Assembly (NCBI GenBank): GCA_945873305.1
Contig: CAMCCX010000008.1
Span: 1-50,420 of the forward strand
Source: Akkermansia muciniphila
Lineage (GTDB): Bacteria; Verrucomicrobiota; Verrucomicrobiia; Verrucomicrobiales; Akkermansiaceae
Direction: 5' to 3'
Length of the DNA: 50,420 nt
Below are positions 32,701 through 40,362 of this stretch, piece after piece (within the stretch, counting starts at the first letter, position 1; every line of letters begins with the position of its first letter). A program made the translations under genes and the position numbers. The notes beneath the pieces were generated by a model. It saw only the letters and a program-made list of their open reading frames with translations. It was not told the DNA's origin and ran no database searches.

Positions 32701-33517
32701 GGCCGGAACGGCCAAGGGCAGGCGGCTCGAAGGCCCGATACTCGACGTTCCGATGGAGAATCTCACCTGGCGCGTGCTCGTGCCGGAGGGCTGGCGAATG
32801 GCGGACCACGGCGGCGACTTCGACCTGAGACAACAGGCCGCGATGGGCAAGTTCGGGCTGGAGGACTATCAGTCGTTCGTCCAGAGCAAGAAGCAGAGCG
32901 ATTCGAAAAGCGCCGTCGCCTTGCTTGACCAGGCGAACTCCTGGCTCGCCGCGGGGGATCAGGAGAAAGCCAGCAACGCCTTCAGCAACGCCGTCCGCAG
33001 CAACCAGCTCGACGCGGCGTCCGGCGAGGACGCCCGCGTCCAGCTCCGCCAGCTCAAGACCCAGCAGGCCGTGTTAGGACTCAACACCCGCCGCCAGAAG
33101 CTCGCGATCGACAACCGCGGCGCGGCTCAACAAGCGGACAACGCCCAGCTCGACCGCGCCGCCGAGGCCAACCCCGTTCTGCGCGGCGGCTACAACTACG
33201 ATCCCAAACAGTTCGACCGTTTCCTCGAAGGAAACACCTCCGACGAGAACGCCGCGCTCAAGGAAATCGCCAACCGCATCGTCACCCAACAGCTCGCCGC
33301 CGAGCCCGCGCCGGTCGCGCTCGACGTGACGCTGCCGGAGCGCGGCACGGTGCTGACGTTCGGCCGCAGCGTGCAGGTGGACGGCCAGCGGCCGATGTCC
33401 ATCACGCTCGACTTGAAGCGCAGTGGCGGCGGGTTTGCCTGGATTGCGATCCTGGTCTGCTTGCTGCTAGGCGGGATGGTGGGCGTGAACCGGCCGGCCA
33501 GGAGATCTCCCGACTGA
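26744..33517 (+). CDS. Giant (2257 aa) envelope protein with two related halves and a central membrane bundle
   Basis: This protein is not assigned to a known family. It has a signal peptide (MKVIILMLLTPFLLA-QEPDD). Residues 20-1010 are beta-rich and Trp/Gly-spaced. About six hydrophobic segments follow between 1024 and 1175. A second signal-peptide-like segment (AAAMLLLTGLCFTDARA-AE, about 1187-1206) leads into a second beta-rich half (1207-2040). Next come a helical, Gln-rich region (2045-2160), a short beta segment, and a last membrane helix (FAWIAILVCLLLGGMVGVNR). The halves are related: AWQVGLSVEALGQSVQADVF (about 689) matches SDWSLGLAISRLDPWVTAQV (about 1708), and LPEGAALWEAKVNGEAV (about 915) matches LPKDSALFNVLVNDEGA (about 1940). 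The stop codon lies in a palindromic repeat. Confidence 0.8.
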   Translation: MKVIILMLLTPFLLAQEPDDRVILVPLAKAPKEAPLFFSATADVKVQVGMEEVTSEQQVDFKIHQGKPEALTISMNGAGEIVSVAGQGLRDWSVRVAEDGSRFLDVRPVLSGDKLPTELRIQVKTRLKIEARPVIPLLPGPGSATGFTVAISLTPDTGVELFVEKAEGLVSVDDSNSRKFLGYGAAKLELAALLANTGARGIELAGTAMNGRLAADGNSISFKLTAIAKAAAKGSAVQLAGGGAALSGGVSGDGWHVMLRKDDRMKSYDLVAERAGEFPVEIDFVVPVTRKGDWRSLGFYLPSGVVVPVKIEGLGEAVAFDRALAVVPQRDGKAWRGFLPANGSAAMAWREAGIVADGALFFSSTESTDVRIGSGLLRQLTTVDLRVLQGKLANLSLSLDGPGEVLAVTGEPVLGWSVIEESGKRRLDVKLSRPIEGGGRIVIEAQSALGGFPVRAEALRMIPGGALRHSGWLRVANEGAVRIEVADAKGLIQLAPGQFPGGVDETLRQVFVYRFPSADYIYAIQADQVLPEIAVTEVTVYDLSETDRRISADLELDIREAPLREWELEIPADHAVASVAGAAVADYAVASEVKEGKRRLKIIFKEAVMNRQLVSVRLEKNEAAKSGAWDLQPLGFPGVKSRRGYVGAVAAAGYRLVAGKTSGVAEVPVTFFPKKTAGLQQAFRLREGAWQVGLSVEALGQSVQADVFHLYSLKAGAAYGSVLINYFVVGAPATEWKISVPEGVGNIDVTGQSVGRDWRREGNTVIVPLSRPVLGTGTVLLTFEQPMSARGGQLTPGEVRPLEVQAERGYVQVVSPLQVKFAKPVSEGPLLAIDASELPAEFRLLSTAPTLAAWQYTARDFKIAMKVEWFNPGETVEQVVDFLKLSSQVSRDGQWVTDARFFVKSRGRSALRATLPEGAALWEAKVNGEAVNARADGGETLVPLPSQIDPNKSVEITLRYGARAGNPRHPRLSAPRLAAPVVIGEWTVTGDEGRQLVPRGGTAELVRPALAESGWEWLARHSRMVGGFFMLGIAALTLGSGNATGVRRVFALLIGVAFIATAAGLGLWAATTSRGNAAVLEYAAPVVAAGSEVAVELGNFPAWQARTGWGMWLVFGLGVAIVLRGWLFSDRWWKACGLAMLAASFLSIRGGSGLFFGVAVLVGLAWWLPRIFQAFRDRRPPVAEAAAAMLLLTGLCFTDARAAEIPGLKPAESMIHDWQIRDGRLLGTLEVTLRAEAGDRFRLLHAPAVLSGFDGAGMRVTKALVEGETSYLIVAEAAGRLTGKAVFEMPLPDPGKGWTLPGGPAALRQVTLRWDQGGWEFFSPGAAKVTALEGLKTNESGAVMVLGPADPVSIQARPKQRDVGTEETRFFAEVSNLYLPGPGVVNGRHRVSIRPAQGRVSALVMTVPEGFTVSDAIDGPVGSWRFDPVKRELRVPVEPAQDQAFGFTIETQRGAGALPINLDLAPVRVTGSAGEVGFLALAFGEEAQPESVNVEGLSRVNPGDFNDKLLPRDKQGNPLALLQHAFRYGTGEVVARVNVAAVAPELRAESWQLVSLGEDRLVVSADLSVTITRSGVFRLAVEVPEGLEIEAATGEGLSHWTEGKTEGKRVVTLHLTGKTMGKRDFNLTLTGRPPGAQEKWQVPRLSLRDASRETGVLTIAPERGLQVRAVDRKNVSQLDPRELADAPKESSRAAARPGALAYRLLQSDWSLGLAISRLDPWVTAQVFHEATLREGQMLTRVMIGYKIENSALKSLRVRIPGLDATAAATVRGGGPAVAEVVRVEGERDVWDINFQRGVAGETRVELEYQRASKDDGGEVIEPVVLEQVRQLVYFAAVRAGGRMELESGVLPRGWQRADWGAVQSTLGQAAGNVAPLMAFRVADPEGPLPVILKRHQLADLQKLRVADGTLTTLISPRGDALTAVDLKMQVVGKGTLRLKLPKDSALFNVLVNDEGATLVREGDEWLFYVFPAPEVGRPATVRFVYSAGTAKGRRLEGPILDVPMENLTWRVLVPEGWRMADHGGDFDLRQQAAMGKFGLEDYQSFVQSKKQSDSKSAVALLDQANSWLAAGDQEKASNAFSNAVRSNQLDAASGEDARVQLRQLKTQQAVLGLNTRRQKLAIDNRGAAQQADNAQLDRAAEANPVLRGGYNYDPKQFDRFLEGNTSDENAALKEIANRIVTQQLAAEPAPVALDVTLPERGTVLTFGRSVQVDGQRPMSITLDLKRSGGGFAWIAILVCLLLGGMVGVNRPARRSPD

Positions 33518-33528
33518 GACAGTCGGGA
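33508..33528. repeat. Palindromic repeat TCCCGACTG-AGA-CAGTCGGGA over the giant gene's stop codon
   Basis: A perfect 9-bp stem with a three-base loop spans the stop (TGA 33515-33517) and the 26-base gap before the convergent glnD end. The same hairpin core appears twice at 49617-49672 and in variant form at 42116. It may act as a bidirectional terminator although no long T-run follows. Confidence 0.7.
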
Positions 33529-33543
33529 CACATTGGCGTTTGC

Positions 33544-36300
33544 TCAGGCCGGCGTCTCGGGGCGGGCGACGAGGGCGGAGAACTCCTCTTCTAGCTGTTT
33601 GAGGAGTTCCTGGTCCTGGATCTTTTCGCCCTCCGCCGTGGTGATGTAGAGGGTGTCCATCGCCACGCCCTTCTCGGTGCAGATCCGCGCGTGGGCGGTG
33701 TTCAAGCCGTGTTGGTTGATGGTGTGGAAGAGGTCGTGCAGCAGCCCGATGCGGTCGAGACCTTGGATTTCAACGGTGGTGCAGGTGGAGTGCAGGTCGT
33801 TGCTGACGAAGGCGCGCACCGGGACGGTGATGCCGTTGTCCGAGCGGGGCTTGAGGAAATTCACCTTGCGGCGGAGGAACTTCTCGGGGTCGTAACAATC
33901 CGCCGCGAGGATGGCTTCGAAGGTGTCGAGGAAGCGCTTGCGGGTGGACGCGGCGGAGACGGGTTCGAAGTTGGTGGTGCAGACGCGGAAGATGTTGACG
34001 ACGATCTTGTCGGTGCGGGTGAAGAGGTCGGCGGATAGAATGTTGATTTGCTCCGAGGCGAGGGCGCAGCAGATTTTCTCTAGCAGCAACGGCTTGTCGC
34101 GGGTGGCGAGCACGAGCTCGGTGTAGCCCTTGTCGGTATGGTCGATCCACTTGATGCACGAGGCGAAGGGATCGGACGTTTCGGCTTCCCGCTGGAGGAA
34201 ATGGCGGACGGTGCGGACCTGGGTGACGATGTGGGCGGCCTGGCGGAAATGGAAGGCGGAGTCCGGCATCCGCTCGAAGTGGCGGTGGACGTCCGGGTGA
34301 TAGTCCTCGCGCATGATGCCAAGGACCTCGTCGCGGAGGGCGAGGCGGTCGGCGTCGAGCTTCTGCGAGTATTTTTCGCGGCCGCCTTCGAGGAAGATGC
34401 GGGTGGCGGTGTGGAGCTGGAGCATCAGGCTTTCCTTCCAGCCGGTCCATCCTTCGGGCGAGGTGGCGTTGGAGTCGGCGAAGGTGAATAGGAACAGCGC
34501 GTCGAGATTGGACGGGGTTTTGACCACGTTGGCGAACTCGGCGATGACCTCCGGGTCGTCGAGATTGCGGGTGGTGGCGGTGCGCCAGAAACTCAGATGG
34601 TTGTCCACCAGGAACATGATCAGCGAGCGGCGCGCTCCTTTAATCTGCAGGCGGTTGCACAGCCGCGCGGCGAGCATGGCGGAACCGTCGATGTGTTCGC
34701 GGACGTTCTCGGCGCGGCCGGTGTCGTGCAGGATGACGGCCAGATAGAGCGCGTAGGAGTCCTGGATTTCCAGAAACAGGCGGCGATAGATTTCCCGCCG
34801 CGGGTTGGTCTCGGCGATGAGTTGGTCGAGTTGCTCGACGCAGCGCAGCGTGTGCTCGTCCGCGGTGTAGCGGTGGAAGAACTCGTGCTGGACGAGGCAG
34901 TCGAGCGCGCCGAACTCTGGCAGATAGCGGCCGAGGAAGCCGATGCGGTGCATCTGCCGGAGGGCGCGCGCGGCGTCGCCCTTGCGTTCGAGGATGGCCT
35001 GGAAGACCTCGCGGTTGGCTTTGGAATAGCGGAACGGGCGGTCGATGTCCTCCCAATGGCTGGCGATGAGGCGGCGGATCTGCGGGCTGAGTTTCAGGTT
35101 GCGGACCTGGCAGTGTTGGAAGAGCCGCATCAGGCGGTTGGGATCGTCTTTGAAAATATCCTGGCTGGCCGGATAGATCCGTCCTTCGCGGGCGATGAAG
35201 CCGTCGAACTCCTCGCGGCTTTTTTTCCGGAATGTCAGGAACGAGCGGATGCCGGACTCGGCGCGGGATTCCTCCTCGATCTGGAAGGCCTCCATCAGCG
35301 AGGTGGCGTGTTGATAGATGTGGCGCGTGTGGCGGTAGTAGTCGCGCATGAACGCCTCCGTGCTGCGCAGGATGTTGCGCTGCGGGTAGTTGAACGCGGT
35401 GGCGACGACTCCTTGCAGCTGGAGCGTGAGCTGGTCGGTGGCCTTGCCGGAGTGATAGTGGAGCTCGTTGCGGACGCGGTGGAGGAAATCGTAGGCTTCC
35501 TCGATTTCCTTGAAGGCGGAGGTGGTCAGGAGTTTTTTCTCCACGAGATCCGAGAGTTTCGCGCTGCCGGTTTTGACGCGGGCGACCCACTCGATGTTAT
35601 GATAGTCGCGCATCCCGCCGCAGCTTTCCTTGACGTTAGGTTCCTGGAGGAAAACGGTGCGCGAGTATTTTTCGTGGCGGCTGCGGAGGTCTTTCCGGCG
35701 GAGGTCAAAGAAAGCGGCTTGGCCCTTGCTCACGCATTCCTTGGCGAAGCGGGTTTGGAATTGGCCGAACAGCGCCGCGTCGCCGGCGATCAGGCGGGCG
35801 TCCATGAGCGAGGTTTTGTTTTCCTGGTCCGCTCTGGCTTGTTCGATGCATTCCGGGATCGAGCGGCAGGCCTGGCCCACTTTGAAGCCGACATCCCATA
35901 GCAGATAGAGGACGTTCTGGACGAGCTCCTGGAGCTGCGGCGGCAGTTTGGTGGATGCGCGCGGCAGGAGGAAAAGGATGTCGATGTCTGAGCGCGGGTT
36001 GAGCATGCCGCGGCCGTAGCCGCCGGTGGCGACGAGGGCGATGGGCAGCATTTTCCCTTTGCCGGCGCGCAGCGAGGCTTCGAGGATGGAGCCGAGGACG
36101 ATGTCCAACAGCACGGCGCGGGCGCGGGCGATCTCCAGTCCGCCGGCTCCCGCGCGGTGATGGAGCTGGATGCGGTGCTCCTCGATTTTCAGGAATTTCT
36201 GATACAGCGCGATCCGCTCGGCGGGCGAGAGCTGGCCTTCCAAGGCCGGTTTGAGCGCGTCCTTGGCGTGTTCCTTGAGGGTCTTGAGGTGATTAAGCAT
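33544..36300 (-). CDS. glnD: [Protein-PII] uridylyltransferase / uridylyl-removing enzyme
   Basis: This is the glutamine sensor that adds UMP to PII protein when nitrogen is short and removes it when glutamine is plentiful. The 918-aa protein has the nucleotidyltransferase motif GGYGRGMLNPRSDIDILF (Asp105 and Asp107 bind metal), a GlnD helical domain, an HD phosphohydrolase domain with LYLAVILHDTGRAENV, and two C-terminal ACT domains (ELVLATRDKPLLLEKICCAL and TTVEIQGLDRIGLLHDLFHT) that bind glutamine. Length is normal. It starts 37 bases after psd on the same strand, so the two may be cotranscribed; no PII gene is in the window. Confidence 0.94.
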   Translation of the reverse strand: MLNHLKTLKEHAKDALKPALEGQLSPAERIALYQKFLKIEEHRIQLHHRAGAGGLEIARARAVLLDIVLGSILEASLRAGKGKMLPIALVATGGYGRGMLNPRSDIDILFLLPRASTKLPPQLQELVQNVLYLLWDVGFKVGQACRSIPECIEQARADQENKTSLMDARLIAGDAALFGQFQTRFAKECVSKGQAAFFDLRRKDLRSRHEKYSRTVFLQEPNVKESCGGMRDYHNIEWVARVKTGSAKLSDLVEKKLLTTSAFKEIEEAYDFLHRVRNELHYHSGKATDQLTLQLQGVVATAFNYPQRNILRSTEAFMRDYYRHTRHIYQHATSLMEAFQIEEESRAESGIRSFLTFRKKSREEFDGFIAREGRIYPASQDIFKDDPNRLMRLFQHCQVRNLKLSPQIRRLIASHWEDIDRPFRYSKANREVFQAILERKGDAARALRQMHRIGFLGRYLPEFGALDCLVQHEFFHRYTADEHTLRCVEQLDQLIAETNPRREIYRRLFLEIQDSYALYLAVILHDTGRAENVREHIDGSAMLAARLCNRLQIKGARRSLIMFLVDNHLSFWRTATTRNLDDPEVIAEFANVVKTPSNLDALFLFTFADSNATSPEGWTGWKESLMLQLHTATRIFLEGGREKYSQKLDADRLALRDEVLGIMREDYHPDVHRHFERMPDSAFHFRQAAHIVTQVRTVRHFLQREAETSDPFASCIKWIDHTDKGYTELVLATRDKPLLLEKICCALASEQINILSADLFTRTDKIVVNIFRVCTTNFEPVSAASTRKRFLDTFEAILAADCYDPEKFLRRKVNFLKPRSDNGITVPVRAFVSNDLHSTCTTVEIQGLDRIGLLHDLFHTINQHGLNTAHARICTEKGVAMDTLYITTAEGEKIQDQELLKQLEEEFSALVARPETPA

Positions 36301-36337
36301 CTGCGATGGTGAGAAGGTGTTCGCTTATCCGGGAAGG

Positions 36338-37252
36338 TCAAGCGGTGTGGCCCATCCGGCTGCCGATCCGCGCGTAGAGTTCGATTTGCCGGCGTGAATT
36401 TTCGCGTAGATCGCTTTCCAGTTCGATGGCTCCCGGCTCGAAGAGCGTGAGGGTGGAGGACCCGCCGAAGGCGAAATAGCCCTTCTCCGCGCCCTTCGCC
36501 ACGGGCTCGCCGGGCGTGAATGTCTGGCGGATGGTGCCCACGCAGGTCGCGCCGATTTCCAGGCAAAGCACCGTGCCGAAGCGCTCGGTTTTCAACTCGG
36601 TGATCGTCCGTTTGTTCGTCCACAAGTAGGCGAGGCGCTGGCGCAGGGCGATGGGCGACACGGAAAACAACGGCCCCTCGATCAAGCGCGTTTCCCCCGG
36701 AATGCCCGCCGCGGGGAAATGGAAACGATGGTAATCCACCGGGCAAAGCCGTGAGAGGACCAGCGCGCCGTCCGCGTAGCGCGCCGCGAGCTGGCGATCG
36801 CCTAGCAGCGCGGGCAGGTCGAATTTCTGGCCTTTGATGAACACCCCCTCAATGGCCGAGGCCCGCTCGAAACCGAGATGCCGCCCGTCTGCGGGGAACA
36901 CGACGCTGTCGTCGTCCGGGTCGATCGGCCGCGCCGCGGGTTTGAGTTTCCGGTAGAAAAACTCGTTGAAGCTGCGGTAGGAATCCGCCGCGTCCGCGAA
37001 ATCCGCCGGATCGAGACCGTATTGCGCGATGAATGGCGCCACTCGCGCCGCGGACTCCGGCGTGCTCATCCGGCGGCCATACCACTTCGAGAAAAACGGA
37101 CGTTTCACGAACGCGTTGAGCGAGATCGCGCCGAGCGGGTGGCCGTAAGTCCAGCGCAGGAATCCCTCGCCGTAAACTTGTTCGGTTTCGAGGGTCTGCG
37201 TGTGACGGTTGAAATAGCGGATCGGTTCCACGGCGGGCTTGTAGCCGCACAT
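36338..37252 (-). CDS. psd: Phosphatidylserine decarboxylase proenzyme
   Basis: This enzyme makes phosphatidylethanolamine in the inner membrane. The 304-aa proenzyme includes SFNEFFYRKLKPAARPID, VVFPADGRHLGF, CPVDYHRFHFPAAGIPGETR (the conserved D-Y-H-R-F/H-x-P pattern) and the self-cleavage site GYFAFGGSSTLTLFEPG at about 262-270. There cleavage between Gly264 and Ser265 would give the pyruvoyl alpha-subunit. The GGSS version with the extended N-terminus resembles chlamydial and verrucomicrobial enzymes. I start at ATG 37252 (MCGYKPAVEPIRYFNRHTQT); the open frame extends upstream but overlaps the divergent gene at 37340 and loses similarity. Confidence 0.93.
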   Translation of the reverse strand: MCGYKPAVEPIRYFNRHTQTLETEQVYGEGFLRWTYGHPLGAISLNAFVKRPFFSKWYGRRMSTPESAARVAPFIAQYGLDPADFADAADSYRSFNEFFYRKLKPAARPIDPDDDSVVFPADGRHLGFERASAIEGVFIKGQKFDLPALLGDRQLAARYADGALVLSRLCPVDYHRFHFPAAGIPGETRLIEGPLFSVSPIALRQRLAYLWTNKRTITELKTERFGTVLCLEIGATCVGTIRQTFTPGEPVAKGAEKGYFAFGGSSTLTLFEPGAIELESDLRENSRRQIELYARIGSRMGHTA

Positions 37253-37339
37253 TTCCGCGACGGCAAGGACAGCCCGCCCGGATCCCAATCGGATCTTGCC
37301 GGGACGCGCTCCAGCCCGTAGCGATATCGCCGAGTTCCG

Positions 37340-38368
37340 ATGAAATCCTTCCGAGCACTTCTCATGACCACCACTTTTCTGACGGGCGCATGCTTCGGCG
37401 GGCAGCCCGATCCCTATGATGACGCGATGGCCGGGCACCGGCTGGGTGCGAAAGAAGCCGAAGCGTTGGAAGCGGCCGTGGCCAAGCAGCCCGACGATCT
37501 ATCCGCCCGCACGAAACTGTTGGGTTACTATTTCGGGACCCGGCCGAGATCGGACGAGGCGAGGCAGAAGCAGCGCGGTCATGTTTTATGGATCATCAAG
37601 AACCGTCCGGAAGCCGTCATCCTCGGCCTGCCTTATGCCGGGATCGATGCCATCTTGGATCCCGCGGGCCATCAGGAGGCGAAGAAGCTCTGGCTGGAGC
37701 AGATCCACGCTCATCCCCAAAGCGCCACGATGCTCGGCAGCGCGGCGAAATTTGTTGTTTTCTCGGACAAGACCCTTGCGGAGGAACTGTTAAAAAAGGC
37801 CGCCAACCTTGAGCCGGGCGATCCGCAATGGCCGGACCAACTCGGGCAGTTATACTCGCTGCAATCCGGAGTGGACTCCGCCGCCAAGGCGCTGGCCGAG
37901 TTCGAAAAAGCCCAAGCTGCGGAACACGAGGACATCTTCAAGTTCTACCGGCTGGACAAGCTGGCGAAGGCCGCGCTCAAAGCCGGGGAAGTCGAGAAGG
38001 CTGCCGGTTATGCCAATGAATCGTTGAAAGCCGCCGCGCGTTTTCCAAAGGATTGGAACCATGGAAACGCCATCCATCACGGCAACAACGTGCTGGGCCG
38101 GATCGCCTTGAAACAAGGAGACCTCAAGCTGGCCGCGGACTATCTGTTGAAAGCCGGCGCGACTCCGGGTTCGCCGCAACTCGGCTCATTCGGCCCCAAC
38201 ATGAGTCTCGCCAAGGAACTGTTGGAAAAAGACCAGCGGGAGCCGGTGCTCCAGTATTTCGAACTCTGCCGGAAGTTTTGGAAAATGGGCGGCGAGCGCC
38301 TGGACCAGTGGACGAAGGACGTGAAGGCGGGCCAGGCTCCGGACTTCGGCGGGAATCTGGCTTATTGA
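37340..38368 (+). CDS. TPR-like lipoprotein
   Basis: The 342-aa envelope protein starts with a lipoprotein signal (MKSFRALLMTTTFLTGAC; lipobox L-T-G-A-C, Cys18). The mature part is a helical solenoid of tetratricopeptide-like units, for example ALEAAVAKQPDDLSARTKLL, LLKKAANLEPGDPQWPDQLG and GRIALKQGDLKLAADYLLKA. There is no catalytic motif, so it is probably a scaffold in the periplasm. It is transcribed divergently from psd (87 bases between starts) and convergently with the GH78-like gene. Confidence 0.82.
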   Translation: MKSFRALLMTTTFLTGACFGGQPDPYDDAMAGHRLGAKEAEALEAAVAKQPDDLSARTKLLGYYFGTRPRSDEARQKQRGHVLWIIKNRPEAVILGLPYAGIDAILDPAGHQEAKKLWLEQIHAHPQSATMLGSAAKFVVFSDKTLAEELLKKAANLEPGDPQWPDQLGQLYSLQSGVDSAAKALAEFEKAQAAEHEDIFKFYRLDKLAKAALKAGEVEKAAGYANESLKAAARFPKDWNHGNAIHHGNNVLGRIALKQGDLKLAADYLLKAGATPGSPQLGSFGPNMSLAKELLEKDQREPVLQYFELCRKFWKMGGERLDQWTKDVKAGQAPDFGGNLAY

Positions 38369-38452
38369 CCCGGCAATCTAAGCTCCAACCCGGGCGGCGT
38401 GGTGAGCCGTCCACGCTGACTCCCGCGTCCGCGAGGACGGCTTGGCTGGTGC

Positions 38453-40210
38453 TCATTTCACTTCGAAAACGGTCTTGCCGGAAATCTCCCTGTCGAGCCG
38501 CCAGCGGGCACCGACTCGATGTGCCGCCACCGGCGCGGTTCCTTGGAACACGCCGCGTGAGCCCGCTTTGGCCGGCAATTCGACTTGCGCGGAAACTCCA
38601 TCAGGCAGGTTGATGGAGATTTCGAAGGTGGAATTGTTTTTCCAACTCACCCAAAGCGGGCCGCGCGGGGTGGGGATTTTTCCGTCGGCGGATTCCAGCC
38701 GGCCCGGGTGGGGACGGATCACGGCGCGCTGCCAGCCCGCGGCGAGGGGTTGTGCTCCCAAGACGTGGCGCGGCAGGATGTTAGCCGGGGCCGCGCCCCA
38801 GGCGTGATTCCAATCCTGGTTGGGTTTGAATTTCCGATCCCACGCCTCCCAGGTGATCGTGGTGCCGCTGTCCAGCATGTGCTTCCAACTGCGATTGCCC
38901 GGAGCGGTGATGAGGGCCAGCGCCTGGGGGCCCGCTTCATTTTGGAAAAGCCCGTCCAACAGGTATTGCGCGGCATAGACCGAGCAGGCCATGCCGCGTT
39001 TGGCGACCCAGTCGGCGACGCCCGCGCGATGGGCGTCGGGGATGAGGCCGAAGGCGAGGGGGAAGAGGCTGGCGTGTTGCGAAGCGTGATCGGTGCCCTC
39101 GCCGTCGCGGTAAATTCCTTGTGCGGGGTTGAAAAGTTTTTCCTGGAACGCGGCGCGGGCGGTCGCTTCCCGGGCGGTGAAGTCCGCGCGATCCGCGTCG
39201 TTTCCGAGTGCGGCGGCGAGTTCCGCCATGAGCTTGAGCGAGCGGATGTGGAAGGCGTTGACCACGGTGTTGACGGGCGTGAAGACGTAGCCATCGCGTT
39301 CCGCTTGCGGCCAATCCACGATGTCATCGCGCTTGATTTGAGATGGGTTGCTGACGAGCAATCCGTCTCCGCGGGCGCGCCCGAGAAGGAGTTTGGATTT
39401 CAGCGCCTGGTAACGCGGCGCGAGCCAGGCGGTGTCACCGGTTTGCATCCAGTCGGCATGTGCCATGAAAATCATGTGAAACGCCCATTCCGTCGGCCAA
39501 GTCGGCCGTTTCATCAGAAAATCATAGGTGTCGCGCGCCATCTGCACGTCGTTGTCGGTGGCGTAATGGCTGAGTTGATTCAGATAGGCGTCCGCTTCGT
39601 AGGGAATGCGCTCGCGGTCGCCGTCCACATAGACGCCGGCGAAGGTGGTGGCCTTGATCGAGTAGCGGCAGAGTTCCCAGATGCGGTTGAGCGTTTCGTC
39701 GGACGATCTGAAGGAGGCGGCGTCATCATTCCAAGTGCTGGAAAAAGCCGCCCGCCGGGACACTTGCTGCGGGAGGAGTTCGCCGGGCCAGCCTTCGATT
39801 TCCACCCAGCGGAATGGAGTGACGACGCCCCACTCCGGTGGTGTTAGGACGGCGGCGGGTTGCAGGGTGTTGCGCTTGTCGGCGGGCGGGGCGGCGATGA
39901 GGGTGCGTGTGCCGGCCAGCTTCAGCTTGGCCGCGGAGTAGCGGACGCTGCCGGGTGGTTTGCGGTCGATGCGGCCGTCGGCGAATGCTTCTCCGAAATG
40001 CACGGTGATGTCAGCGGTGGCATCCGCAGGTGGCGTGATGTGGAGATTTCCAAAGGCGACCTTGCCGAAATCTATCAATATGACGCCGCTCGCTGGTTGC
40101 GTGATCCGCACGGGAGTTTCCTCGACGAGATGGACTGGCGCGGCGTGGACCGCGCAGAGGGTGAACAGCGCGCTGACCAGGATGGGGCCGCAGGGGATAA
40201 ATTTCATCAT
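38453..40210 (-). CDS. Secreted alpha-L-rhamnosidase-like glycoside hydrolase (GH78 type)
   Basis: The 585-aa exported enzyme has a signal peptide (MMKFIPCGPILVSALFTLCA, cleavage near VHA). An N-terminal beta-sandwich (residues 30-170) leads to an (alpha/alpha)6 barrel starting FRSSDETLNRIWELCRYSIK. The barrel holds the active-site-type segment VYVDGDRERIPYEADAYLNQ, comparable to the D-x-P-x-R-x-E-R region of GH78. SGTTITWEAWDRKFKPNQDW and HAWGAAPANILPRHVLGAQP follow, as in rhamnosidases, then a C-terminal beta domain. It would remove terminal rhamnose from plant or algal polysaccharides. Related families such as GH106 or unclassified barrels are less likely. It stands alone. Confidence 0.85.
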   Translation of the reverse strand: MMKFIPCGPILVSALFTLCAVHAAPVHLVEETPVRITQPASGVILIDFGKVAFGNLHITPPADATADITVHFGEAFADGRIDRKPPGSVRYSAAKLKLAGTRTLIAAPPADKRNTLQPAAVLTPPEWGVVTPFRWVEIEGWPGELLPQQVSRRAAFSSTWNDDAASFRSSDETLNRIWELCRYSIKATTFAGVYVDGDRERIPYEADAYLNQLSHYATDNDVQMARDTYDFLMKRPTWPTEWAFHMIFMAHADWMQTGDTAWLAPRYQALKSKLLLGRARGDGLLVSNPSQIKRDDIVDWPQAERDGYVFTPVNTVVNAFHIRSLKLMAELAAALGNDADRADFTAREATARAAFQEKLFNPAQGIYRDGEGTDHASQHASLFPLAFGLIPDAHRAGVADWVAKRGMACSVYAAQYLLDGLFQNEAGPQALALITAPGNRSWKHMLDSGTTITWEAWDRKFKPNQDWNHAWGAAPANILPRHVLGAQPLAAGWQRAVIRPHPGRLESADGKIPTPRGPLWVSWKNNSTFEISINLPDGVSAQVELPAKAGSRGVFQGTAPVAAHRVGARWRLDREISGKTVFEVK

Positions 40211-40362
40211 GATTCGGGCGTCAGCTAGGCCGGGAAATTCAGGGAATCGCGCGTCGTTGGGAAGAACAATCCAATCCCCGCGAGCCGGGGGATTTTTGGG
40301 TCGTTGAGCCTGCGAGCGTTTTCTCCTTTGCGATCGGGCGATAAATCCGGAGGCTGGCGGTG

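Noticed and set aside
34597-35901. 434-codon plus-strand frame opposite glnD
   Set aside because: glnD covers the region with all its domains, and the opposite frame is a composition artefact.
38585-39847. 420-codon plus-strand frame opposite the rhamnosidase gene
   Set aside because: It is a Gly/Arg/Val-rich antisense frame with no motif, while the sense gene is complete.
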